Source of the DNA: Oscarella lobularis
Taxonomy: Eukaryota; Porifera; Homoscleromorpha; Homosclerophorida; Oscarellidae
Length of the DNA: 64,000 nucleotides
NCBI RefSeq assembly: GCF_947507565.1
Contig: NC_089189.1
Coordinates: forward strand, 310,001-374,000
Direction: 5' to 3'
The position numbers and the translations under genes are program-made. Below the pieces are notes generated by a model. It ran no database searches. It was not told the DNA's origin and was given only the letters and a program-made list of their open reading frames with translations. Positions 10,766-20,642 of the stretch are shown here, piece after piece; within the stretch, counting starts at the first letter, position 1; every line of letters begins with the position of its first letter.

Positions 10766-13053
10766 ATGACGCTCCTGTGGATCGTCGTCGTAGTCATCGT
10801 GGCCTTTCGTACGACGAGAATGCGTGTTTGCATCATAGATCTATGTTTGCACAGTAGCTTCCTAACGAGAGGCCCATGCATGTCCGAATTTCCTCGCGAA
10901 CGTCGCGTTCGCCTACGAGACTACGCTATTCGTTCGCTGAGTGGTCGTTTCGAACTTTCGATCCGTTTCCCCGAAAGGGGCCTCTGTCATTGAATTGCGT
11001 TTTTTTCATTCAGATATCCACGCGATCGTCGCGTCGAACGACACCTGCATCGCTAATTCGACTCGGACGATCAACGCGACCGTTTCGAGTAGTCAAAATT
11101 TGACGTTTCTCTGTTGCATGGATACGTTTGTCGAAAAGAACCATAATTGGGACATTGTCTTCTGGCGGCACAATGTCCATACGTGCGACGACAAAACGAG
11201 GATGATCTGCCAAAAATATGTCGACATCTCACAGTTGAATCACGAAACCAAACTTTACATCAATATCTCCAATCTGACTTCAGTGACGTCATACGCATTT
11301 TCCTGCGTCCTTAATAACGACAGAGATCCTGATAGGCAAGTGATCGAGGTGAATATTAGAGGTGAGGTGAAAAACTTATTTACAGTGTACGCAATTATTT
11401 CCTCTACTCAATATTTGCAGTTCTTCCGCCCACGCCCACGCCCACTTCCGCACATCAACCTACCACGCCCACCTCCTTTGTGACGTCTTCGAGGACCGCA
11501 ACGACTTTAGTACCTACGTCAATAATGACGTCAATAATGACGTCGTCAGTGCCTACGTCAATGAGGACAACAGAGTCTTGGAAAACGGTACGCGTTGACG
11601 TCATCGTTCCAATAGTTGTTGTTCTGCTTCTTGTCATCAATTCCGTTGCTATTGGATGCGTAATTTGGTGGAAAAGGCGTCAACGAGAGAACGATTCTTT
11701 TGCTTTTCAATCTGGGGATCTTTCTTTTACTTCTCTATGTCTTGGAGAGAAATTGGGTTAGAGGATGAGGGAGGAGGAGGAGGGGAGTTTCTATGACGTC
11801 ATGTGTTTTTAGGAACGGGTTACTTTGGAAACGTTTTCGAGGCTCACGTGACGAGTTTTGGAGTCCAGAAGCAGATTGCCGTGAAGATGCTACACGGTGA
11901 AAATTTCCACGTATTTAATTATTTAATTAATTATTAATCTTTTATTCATAGACGATACGGATACATTGGCTTTGAAGACTTTTTTCAAAGAGGCTAACAT
12001 TGTGACGTCACTGGGTAAACATCCTAATATTATACGCATTTATGGACTTCATTGGCACAATGGTGGTGATGGCCTAAAAATAATTAATTATAATTAATAA
12101 TTTATATTAGAGTCTTTATGCATTTTGATGGATTACGCTGAGCACGGCGATTTGAGAACGTATCTTCGATCAAAGGGACGACCCGATTCCAAAGAGAAGA
12201 CAAATCGTTTGGATTTTCTCTACGATTTGATATCAAACGAGACGAAACTTCGCTACGCTATCCAAGTAGCAAGCGGAATGGAATACCTAGCATCAAAAAA
12301 GGTATCAATTAAGAAGAAGAATTATTAATTAATTATTTAATTAATTCTTAGTTTGTACATGGAGATTTGGCTGCCCGAAATATTTTAGTTTGTAAAGGTG
12401 AACAGCTAAGGGTCTGCGACTTTGGTCTAGCCAAAGATCTCGGTGGAAATGATTATTACAGAAAGTCATCAGGAGCAAAGGTACACTACAATAGAGCGTA
12501 AGCCGCTGAACTACGTGGGGCTATCATTTCTATAGAGTGATGTGCTTCCCTTTCGCTGGTGCTCGCCTGAACTCCTTTCATATAAAATTTACAGTGAATA
12601 CAGTGACGTGTAAGAAGATGAAGAAACCCTCGTTTAATTTTATATATAAATAATATATATGTATATCTAGATGGTCTTTTGGCATTCTTCTTTGGGAAAT
12701 TTCTACATGTGGCAAGTGGCTGATATATCAGGTTTATTTTATTTTATTTGTATGATTATTTAGGTGGAACTCCATATCCGGGTTTGGATGTCAATAAGCT
12801 TTTTGATTTGCTGATGACGCAGAAGTATCGAATGTCGAGACCACGTGGATGCAGCCAAAAAATGTAAGTGTCAGCGGATTAAGTAAACGTTTTTATATAT
12901 GCCTGTCAATTTTCTAGGTATGAAGTCATGTCCGACTGCTGGAATGACGTGCCTATTAAACGGCCCACTTTCTCAGCTATTCTGAGTCGTTTAAATAGGA
13001 ATAATTTAGACCACTATAGCAATAGAAAAACAGCTTTAGAATCACCGGTTTAA
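10766..13053 (+). CDS. receptor tyrosine kinase 2, paralogue of receptor kinase 1
   Basis: Exon 1 (10766-10808) encodes a signal peptide (MTLLWIVVVVIVAF). Exon 2 starts at 11014 and encodes the ectodomain: FLCCMD, W..VFWRHN, CDDKTRMIC, KLYINISNLTS, AFSC, with several N-glycosylation sequons. A Pro/Thr/Ser stalk and the membrane segment VIVPIVVVLLLVINSVAIGCV follow. The kinase has [88 protein letters not shown] and RPTFSAI. Exon order and motifs match receptor 1, so the two are tandem duplicates. Again HGD replaces HRD. The tail after the kinase is short (about 20 residues). Likely ligand: one of the nearby secreted beta-trefoil proteins (inference). Confidence 0.88.
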
Positions 13054-13582
13054 TTATTAATTAACTAATTATTAAAAATGCTGTCACGCCAAGGAAAACT
13101 CAAAATACGGACCACAACATTTTGCTGTGGAATATCACTGTCAAAGCTGCCCGTCTGTAGGTTTTTTCTTGAAAAAACGTTCGCTTTTCCCGGTTATACG
13201 GGCATCGATGACGCAACGATGACGACACGACCGTTGGCAGTCGCAAAACGGCAGCAAAAGTGGACGAATCAGCCTAGGTACGATGTAATTTCCTTCGTAG
13301 AATGTTCCGAAGCAGTTGTCGCTATCGTTTTGCTGATACAACGGCGTCCAAAGCGATAGCGTTCGAACGATCGACGATAGAGGCTCGAAAACTGCGCTTA
13401 GAGAGCGCTTCCCAGCTCTATACTAATATTTAGGACCGTTAAACGGCGTTTTTCGGTCGCAAAACAGTCGAAACGGCTCGTAGCGCCGCTCCTCAAATCA
13501 CGAACCCGTTTTTCCGTAGACTCGCTACTTAGTAGCCGTCTCAGAGTTCGTAAAACGATAAGCGTGTGCGTTAGAAACCGTT

Positions 13583-14400
13583 AGATAAGCTAGATCTAGA
13601 GCATTTATTTGAAAATCGACGAGCTTGTCACACGTACCGGAAGTAGGCGAATTGAGGTCGAAATTTAATTCGCACGATTTGTTTGACCTTTTGGAGTTGT
13701 TACACTAATAAAGTAGAGTAGATCTAGTGCGTTTATTTGGAAATCGGCGAGTTGAGATTTTTCAGCATCCCTGAACTATAGCACACGCTTTTTGGTCAAA
13801 AACCGCATCTCCCAAAATCTCGAATTTTCTACGTCAAACTATAGGGCTTTAGTAACAAGTTAGCATCATAGTCTCAAAATTGTCAGACGCGCCGAATTTT
13901 ATTCACTTTTTGAAGGGCGTGACCAATGTACCGGAAGTGCGTCATTTTCGTGTGAAATTTGACCCCGTACAAACTGTCTGACCTCATAGGGTTGTTTTAC
14001 TAATAAAGTAGAGTAGATCTAGCGCGTTTAGTTGGAAATCCGTGAGTTGAGATTTTTAGAGAACCGTGAGCTATAGTCCATGGTTTTTGGTCAAAAACCG
14101 CATCTCCCAGAACGCTACGATTTCTACGTGAAACGATAGAGCTTTAGTACCTAGTTGACTCCACGGTCTCAAAATTGTCGAGCGCCAATTTTTTGGCATT
14201 TTCGAAGGGTGTGGCTAATATTAATGCGTACCGGAAGTGGTCTTTTTTCGTGTGAAATTTGACCTGTACGAACTGTTTGACCTTGTAGGGTTGTTCTACT
14301 CATAAAGTAGAGTAGATCTAGCGCGTTTATGTGGAAATCCGTGAGTTGAGATTTTTATGGAACCGTGAGCTATAGTCCATGGTTTTTGCTCATTTTGGTG
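13583..14400 (+). repeat. degenerate tandem repeat, unit about 295 bases
   Basis: The marker AATAAAGTAGAGTAGATCTA recurs near 13708 and 14002, and in slightly changed form near 14301, giving spacings of about 294 and 299. The following segments (TTGGAAATC..GAGTTGAGATTTTT, then GAGCTATAGTCCATGGTTTTTG) also recur. A more diverged partial copy lies near 13583. The region is non-coding. Confidence 0.8.
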
Positions 14401-14707
14401 ACCTCTCCGATTCCTAAGATTTCTTTATCAAACAATGGGGATGGGTTGCCTGTTTGAACTCGCGATACGAATAGGACCTCACACCTCAAATTTTGGCTAA
14501 AATTGGAATTTTTTGTAGATGCCTATATGAGCACATGGATCAATTCCCTCCTCCTCCACGGCGTTTCTCCAGCCAATTCAAGGTAAATAGGACAATAGAT
14601 TTGAGTAGGACTGGTTTCTAATTTTATTTTAGTTCTCTCTCCTCTCCCCAACGGATCAATCCGACGATGTTTGGATGCAGAAAGAAGAGGAAGTAGACGA
14701 AGCCATC

Positions 14708-14904
14708 ACCCTGGGGACTTGGGTCAAAGTCTCCCTCCTTGTGGGCTGGAGGTTAATCAGCTTCTCCCCTGGTGACTTGGGTTAAAGTCTCCCTCCTTGT
14801 GGGCTGGAGGCTAATGTGCTCTCCCCTGGGGACTTGGGTGAAAGTCTCGCTCCTTGGAGGCTGGAGGATAATGTGCCTACCCCCTGTGGACTTGGGTTAA
14901 AGTT
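14708..14904 (+). repeat. minisatellite, about 57-58 base unit, 3.5 copies
   Basis: The motif GGGGACTTGGGT..AAAGTCTCCCTCCTT followed by GGCTGGAGG recurs at about 14712, 14770, 14827 and 14885. The spacing is 57-58 bases, not a multiple of three throughout, so it is unlikely to encode a protein repeat. Confidence 0.8.
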
Positions 14905-15098
14905 CACTGTGGGGACTGCAGTCTCAGTCTCACCGCTTGGCCAGGAGGTCAAGCGGCAGCGCAGGATCAACCAATCAACGAGGACCAAGGAGGAGGAGGA
15001 AGGGGAGACGAGAGAGGACTTTTAATTTTTATTTATTTACATCCGGGATATTTCAATAAAAATTTTGACCATAGTTCCGCCTACTTTTACGACCGGAA

Positions 15099-15154
15099 GC
15101 GCACGCGACGTGAAATGACGGGCAAAACGTCGGTCCATTTCACGTCGCGTGCGC
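15099..15154. repeat. perfect 19-base inverted repeat with 18-base loop
   Basis: The left arm GCGCACGCGACGTGAAATG (15099-15117) is exactly matched by its reverse complement at 15136-15154. A second small palindrome (GCGCGCT..AGCGCGC) follows within 40 bases. Function unknown; it could be a transposon end remnant or a structured RNA. Confidence 0.75.
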
Positions 15155-15984
15155 AAGTAGCGCGCTATTTTTAAAAGCGCGCGTGGTCCCTAGGCTAAGT
15201 GAAGTGCTCTTGTCTCCATACCCTGGAGATCAAGAGCAAACGCATGCAATCTACTCTACTCTCATCATGCAAAAGCGTCTTAAAAAACTCGTCTACGTCT
15301 TCTTCATCTTCTCAGATAGTCCACTCACCGCCTACAAAACAAAAAGACGTCTCAACTAATATTTGAACGCGTAAATGTAAACGTTTCATAGACTACGTAG
15401 AATAACGGACAAGGGGTCGTAATACTAGTCGCACCTTTGCTTCTTCCCTTCACCAAAGCTGCAGCAAAAGTGCCGTCCTTCTAAACAAACGCTAAGAACG
15501 TAGAGAAGAGCGAAACGCAATGACCTGTACCACTTTAGGGGAAGCGCTAAGAGTCTCCCTTGCGCGCATTGTTGTTCGCGACGAGACCTTGCACTTGCAG
15601 GCGTGTTCCACATCGAATCAATGAATGGAGCCTCGTCGTTTATCCACTTGCCTCATCACCTCTTCTATTCCTTCGCCAAGGAAACGACCACACTATATCA
15701 AATCGTCCCAGCACCTGCACTGGAAGCTTAGATGTATTTTTAGCAGCAGCTATACAAGTGCTCAAAGGGAGCGACAACGCTTCTAAAATAGAACACTGAT
15801 GAACAGCGAGATCCGCGCAGGAAAAAGGGCTTGACAAGTTCTGGTTTCAGAGCGTCATGCCCTTCACAGAAGGGTCGTCTATACGTTTACTTAGAATAGG
15901 GTTCTCCACAAACTGTCTTCGTTTCCCCAAACATTTCCCCTCCCCGCGCATACCGTTCCATCAACGCCCATGGGCAACGAGACG

Positions 15985-15992
15985 TTTAAAAG
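15985..15992 (+). promoter_or_regulatory. TATA-like element of ligand B, in a block shared with ligand C
   Basis: TTTAAAAG is followed by GAAGGCGGTTAGAGC, which is repeated upstream of ligand C where the TATA is canonical. It lies about 46 bases before the ATG at 16038. Confidence 0.5.
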
Positions 15993-16037
15993 GAAGGCGG
16001 TTAGAGCAGAAGTTCAATATCTGTCCGCGGAGAAGTG

Positions 16038-16579
16038 ATGAAGAGTTTTATTGCAATTCTGCTTTGCTTTCAAACGGTCGCAAGTTTTCCTACGAAGGCG
16101 ACTATGAACTGGAATTCTACAGCAGACGAAGATGTGGTACTACGGGTTTTATAGGCCTAATTTCTTTAGTTTTTATTCCTTTTTTTTCTAGTCTGTGAGC
16201 TTGCGTTCCGGCAACGTGACGATTTTTAACGTTACGATGCGTCAAACGAATCCTTCCGAGGAACCGAAAGAATTCAAATTGCGCACGCAAGGGAATCTTT
16301 TGGGCGTCAATAGAAGGGGAATTGTCGGAAGAAATGTGAGCGCAACGTTTGCAGTCGAATTTTAGGAAATATAGTCTCACTTTTTAGAAAATGACTACTT
16401 TTATGATTTTTCAAATTCGCGAGGGAAATTTAGTTCTCTGCGCAATCAGGGGAACGAGACGTTACGTTGCCTCGTTGGATGGGAAGACGCGTGGAATCGA
16501 ATTGCAGTGTGACAAGAACAAAGCGTGCGAGAAGGAAATCCGGGAAATGTTCGACCCTTATTTATTCGCTCTACACTAA
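16038..16579 (+). CDS. secreted beta-trefoil protein (ligand B)
   Basis: Three exons (16038-16136, 16192-16335, 16388-16579) give 144 residues. The N-terminus MKSFIAILLCFQTVAS is a signal peptide. The mature part carries KLRTQGN..LLGVNRRGIVG, then KMTTFMIFQIREGNLVLCAI, then YVASLDGKTRGIELQC. These match in order the FGF-like protein at 5.9 kb (YLGINREGELIF, TTFREI, YVVSLTGKGF), so the two belong to one family. The FGF resemblance alone would be weak here; the link comes through the paralogue. Ligand C, 750 bases downstream, is a tandem duplicate with the same exon structure. The predicted role is an extracellular signal (inference). Confidence 0.7.
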
Positions 16580-17334
16580 CGTATAGTCAGGAAAAGACGA
16601 TCGCGAGAGTAAAACTGCACGCTTGGTTACTAGATACAAATAAAATTGTGCAAACGGCAGCGATTCGCCCTCTGCACGCATGCCCTTTGCGTGACCTTTT
16701 CGCGAAAAAGGGGGAAAGGGGGCCTCCCCGGACGAAAACGGCTTACCTTAGACTCCAAACGGGCTCAAAGCGTCCGTCGATTGCAAAGAAGGTCCGTTCT
16801 TCTCGCTAGATTCGCCTGGGAAGTCGGAATTCGGTTCGAGTTGGTCGAGAAAGCAGAAGCCCGTATATTCCGTTTACGCAATCGGATTTAAAAGACGCGC
16901 GCGTTTCAGTTGCGCGTTTCAGTTCCGCGTTTCAAAAAAAAAACCGCTCGACGGCTTGAAATTATTTCCAAGCAACTTTGAACAGACATAACATCTTACT
17001 CGGAGTCGGATCTTGATTGCCGCGCGCAAGTGAAGACCATCTGCTTACTGGCTTGTGAATTCAAAGAAAGTACTGTGAGAATAACGGCTTCCTCTGGGGA
17101 CATCCATATATAGTAGGACACGCTACATTACGTCACACGTTCTCATGTTACTCACGTACAAGACGTGGGAACGTCCGTTTTCATTTTCTAAAACGGGGGA
17201 ACGTCCGTTTTCATTTTCTAAATCGTCTCCGCCTTTCAGAATATTCCCAAAGAGACAAGCTTGCCGCTTCTGAGAAGATTTTTTATAAAAGGAAGGCGGT
17301 TAGAGCGCAAGCTCAAATCTGCCTGTGCAGCAAT
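16580..17334. other. spacer between ligands B and C, part of their tandem duplication
   Basis: The stretch 16.70-17.04 kb matches 18.05-18.42 kb downstream of ligand C, for example GACTCCAAACGGGCTCAAAG in both. A 30-base direct repeat (GGGAACGTCCGTTTTCATTT..) occurs twice at 17167-17226. No gene is seen. Confidence 0.6.
17284..17290 (+). promoter_or_regulatory. TATA box of ligand C
   Basis: TATAAAA lies 45-51 bases before the ATG at 17335 and is followed by GGAAGGCGGTTAGAGC, shared with ligand B. Confidence 0.65.
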
Positions 17335-18002
17335 ATGAAGAGTTTCATTGCAATTCTGCTTTGTTTTCATTTTCAAACGGAAGCAAGCTGTCCTATCAAT
17401 TTTACTAGAGACCGTCTTCTGGTACGATTTTACAGGCCCAAGACGTCTAATTGTTTGGGTTACATCGTCCGTTTTTTTACAGCCTATAACCTTGAATTTG
17501 CTCAAACTTGGCAACGCCACGAACGTGACGATGTGTCAAGTTGTTCCTTTCAAGGAACCAAAACTATTCGCATTGCACACGTATCCAGGAAATAATCGTT
17601 TGGGCGTCGACAAAATGGGAATCGTCAGAACCAAGAGGGTACATATATATATATAATTAAGTTGGATTTGGGGAAGTATACGCTAAGACGGGCCACTTAA
17701 TTTAGAAAAAGACCACCTTTATGATTATTTCGTTTCGTGACGACGATCTTGTTCTCTGCGCAATCAGGGGAAAGAGTTGCTACATTGCCTCTTTGGATAG
17801 AAAAACGCGTGGGATCCCTTTGCAGTGCAAATGGAAGAGAGCGTGTACGAAAGAAATGGGACTGCAGTGTAGAAACAAAACGCGCAAGGAAGCGTATAAC
17901 GAAGCGTGTGAGAAGGAAATCCGGGACATGGACTACTCCAACGTGCTTCCTTATCTATTTACCGTAGCTAATACCACGGATGCTAGTATCCACGGATGCT
18001 AG
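17335..18002 (+). CDS. secreted beta-trefoil protein (ligand C), tandem duplicate of ligand B
   Basis: Exons 17335-17421, 17483-17638 and 17706-18002 give 179 residues. The signal peptide MKSFIAILLCF is identical to ligand B. The core reads LFALHTYPGNNRLGVDKMG, KKTTFMIISF, DLVLCAI, YIASLDRKTRGIPLQC. The tail is about 35 residues longer than in B, and its end lies in a short direct repeat (ACGGATGCTAGTATCC twice, about 17978-18010), so the last residues may be recent. Promoter, exons and downstream sequence all match ligand B, showing a tandem duplication of roughly 1.3 kb. Probably an extracellular ligand; receptor unknown. Confidence 0.7.
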
Positions 18003-18284
18003 TATCCGTGCTAATACTAGTACTAAGTAGACACGAATAAAGTCGCAATTCGATCGAAATGGGGCCTCCCCGGTCGAAAACGCCTTACGTTAGACTCCAA
18101 ACGGGCTCAAAGCGCACATAGGATCCGTTCTTCTCGCTCGATTCGCCTGGGGAAGTCGGAAGTTCGCGTGGTTCGAAAATGCGGAAGCCCGTATATGTCC
18201 TTACGCAATCAATTTGCGCAAAGATATATATTCATGTCTAAAAGACGCGTTCACTTTTGTCCTGTTTCAAAAGAGTGGCTCAAA

Positions 18285-19248
18285 TCATTTCCAAGCGACT
18301 TTGAACCGACACATCCTACTCGTCGAACTCTCGCCTCTCTGAAGACACCGAAAAATCTTCTTCTTCGATTTCGAGATCTCCGTAACTGCGTACAAGTGAA
18401 GACCGTCTGCGGACGCTTTAGAACAAGGCTCCTTAATTGATTCAGCTCCAGAGCAAAGCGAGACTTTCGTTTTGCCTCCTTTCTTTTTCCATCCCCCTTG
18501 GACTGTCCACACGAGCTGAGACGAATTTCCCAAGCACGTGAGAATGTGACGTCGCTTTGCGTCTCTCCTATTATCAACGCTATTCGACTGGGAGCCATCA
18601 AAATCGGCGCCGCTGCACCTGGACTCGTTATAATGATCTAAATATAAACAGTCATTAGAGTGGATGACGTCAAGGTGGAATTTCGCACTTGTTCGGATAA
18701 TTTCAAAGTCGAATTTCCCTTTTACTGTACCCTGGGACCCGGCTGGGTTAGGCGGTGGCAAAGTGGGATCATTTTCTAAACAAAAAAATTAAAAAAGCAC
18801 TTTTGGGGGGGGGGGGGGGGGGGACAAAATGCATACCTAAATTCAAAACGATTTTCGTAGTGACAAAAAAATCGGAATTCCACAAAGGCTCCTTTCCGCA
18901 CAAAAACGTCGCCGTCGAAACTAACTGACTAACATTCACAAAAAGCCGAACGTAGAGACGCGAATAGTATTTCCAACAAGCCAATTCGACTGAATCGCCA
19001 TCGCACACCGAAATCCGATCCAATTTCCCGTCGTCGCGCAGCCGTCTCCATCGCGCGACGTACACCGCGTCGCTATGACAACAACTCAAGACTTTGATAT
19101 CCGACTCGCCGACGGCACCGACGACGAGATCGTAAGCGGCGTCTCTGTGCGTGTATCCATAGCAAGTCGAATCAACAGAGCGCTTCAAAACAAAGCTCCG
19201 ACCAGAAACAACAAAGAGAAGAAGAAAGCCGATAGTGAAGTTGTACAT
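18285..19248 (-). CDS. secreted two-domain Ig-like protein related to the receptor kinase ectodomains (possible decoy)
   Basis: Exons 19248-18837 and 18775-18285 give exactly 301 codons. Signal peptide: FTIGFLLLFVVSG. Domain 1 has VLSCCHSD, W, then VCDGDSVELACWKY, LYVRLFVNVSQLVS and TFLC. This matches receptor 2 (LCCMD, W, TCDDKTRMICQKY, KLYINISNLTS, AFSC) and receptor 1. Domain 2 has ILTCLGN, VWTVQGGW, SLCSGAESIKEPC, LHLYAVTEIS and IFRC, a second copy of the same pattern. There is no membrane segment or kinase. It could bind the same ligands as the receptors and act as a soluble competitor or co-receptor (inference). A 19-G run lies in the intron. Confidence 0.75.
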
Positions 19249-19579
19249 CGTTCCAGGTACTAGTAGAAGTGATGATTTTGAAATGTCGTCGCGCTTTTAT
19301 ATCCTCGTTGTTCGCGGGCGAGTCACGTGAAGTGCTGATCCCACGCAACGTGACCGGCCATGACGACCCATGACGACGATCTTTGTGTGTCTATGATGTC
19401 ATTTTGAAAAAGGAGCAGTATCACCTTTGTACGTTTCACTTTCTCTGTACGTTGATGACGACACTATAGTCTGCCTACTCAGGAAGACTCACGCGACGGC
19501 TTAATTAACTTAATTAAGCTAAGTAAGTTCCTCCATAAAACATGTGGTCATCGTAGGGCGTTTGTGAAAGTTCTCATAT
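19249..19579. other. intergenic; TATA promoter of the Ig-like gene and tail of TRMT10
   Basis: The minus strand carries ATATAAAAG at 19302-19294, about 50 bases upstream of the Ig-like ATG. The rest shows no gene. Confidence 0.5.
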
Positions 19580-20591
19580 TTATCCGGGGTGAGCTAAACG
19601 AGTTCTCGGAAGAAACCCTTTACGAGGCGGAATTACTTCGCGGAGAGACTCTACCCAATCTCTAGAACTTCGGTATGTCGACAGGCAATCAAATACTTAA
19701 AGGGATAGAGGCTCCGCTCTACGTTACGGTATCTTCTCATAGGTGCATTTACCTTGATTTATGGAGAGTACTGTTGAGTAGGATTTCTGCGTTGAGAAGT
19801 GTTCTAAAATTGGAAGTTTCGCGGTTGCGACTTTGTGAGAAGATGCGCGGTTCAAGGAAACGCACTAGGGGAGAAGGAAAACGTTGACTTATGCACAAGA
19901 GACACTTTGCATATGAATACCTTATTGATTTGGTGATCAACGATTCCTCCGAGTACGAGAACTTTGGCATCGTTCACATCGACTAAATCTAAAAGAAAAA
20001 CGATGATAATGTTTTCAAAATTATGTCTTCTTACTGTTGGGAGAATCTGGACTGAGGTAGATGAGATTTGAAAGATCATTTTCAAATATCGTCCAAAAGT
20101 CGTCGTGTCGAAAATCAATCTTTAAAAAACGAAATTTCACGTATTATACTACGTACGGAGATTTTTCTAACTGGAATATTTTTCAATGAATGACGAAATC
20201 CTTTGCTCATTTCTTTCCACAGGAGCGAATTTTCGTCGCAGCTCGTAATCATTAGATGTACGGGACTCGCGTGATTGAGATTCGAGCCGTAGATTAGCTG
20301 AATTTGATTAGCCAATTTTCGCGTTTCCTAAATACGACGAATTTTATTACGATCGTCAGCGAGCGAGCTTACTCTTAGCGTCATTCCATGCGTCAAACTC
20401 AAATCGACGACGATTTTTGGCGTTTCGGGCGATTCCATGGCGATTTGCGCTCTTTCTCGCTTTTCCGCGCGCCATCGGGACGCGAAACCTAAACGCGATT
20501 ATAGTTGGACACTCGTTAAACGCATATGATTACTTCGGGAGCTCGTTCGAAACGAAGAAACGCGAAGAAGAGACAGAAAAGATCTCCGCAT
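19580..20591 (-). CDS. TRMT10C: mitochondrial tRNA (guanine-9) methyltransferase, TRMT10 family
   Basis: Seven exons (20591-20534, 20488-20373, 20327-20157, 20119-20035, 19988-19921, 19864-19753, 19695-19580) sum to 242 codons with every junction in frame. The N-terminus MRRSFLSLLRVSSFRTSSRS looks like a mitochondrial presequence. The SPOUT methyltransferase core shows IVVDLSLTHGMTLRE, LANQIQLIYGSN, HLMITSC, YLSPDSPN, VLVLGGIVDHQINK, AKLPILEHF and DWVESLREVIPPRKG, all typical of TRMT10. TRMT10C (MRPP1) is also a subunit of mitochondrial RNase P. At 241 residues it is shorter than human TRMT10C, so the paralogue call rests on the presequence. The start lies 51 bases from the divergent SLC25A44 gene. 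Confidence 0.85.
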
Positions 20592-20642
20592 GTTTTTCGG
20601 TGCGCGTCTATTGCGCAGATTAGCGCGTAAAAAGTACACACA

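Larger units (their letters stand above)
13054..16037. other. gene-poor, repeat-rich region
   Basis: About 3 kb without a gene I can support. It holds a degenerate tandem array (about 13.58-14.40 kb), a 57-base minisatellite (14.71-14.90 kb), a perfect 19-base hairpin (15.10-15.15 kb) and, at its end, the promoter of ligand B. Short open frames (for example 14816-15025 and 15857-16198) have no recognisable content. Confidence 0.55.

Noticed and set aside
14816-15025. 69-codon frame through the minisatellite
   Set aside because: Repeat unit is 57-58 bases and does not keep the frame; no protein features.
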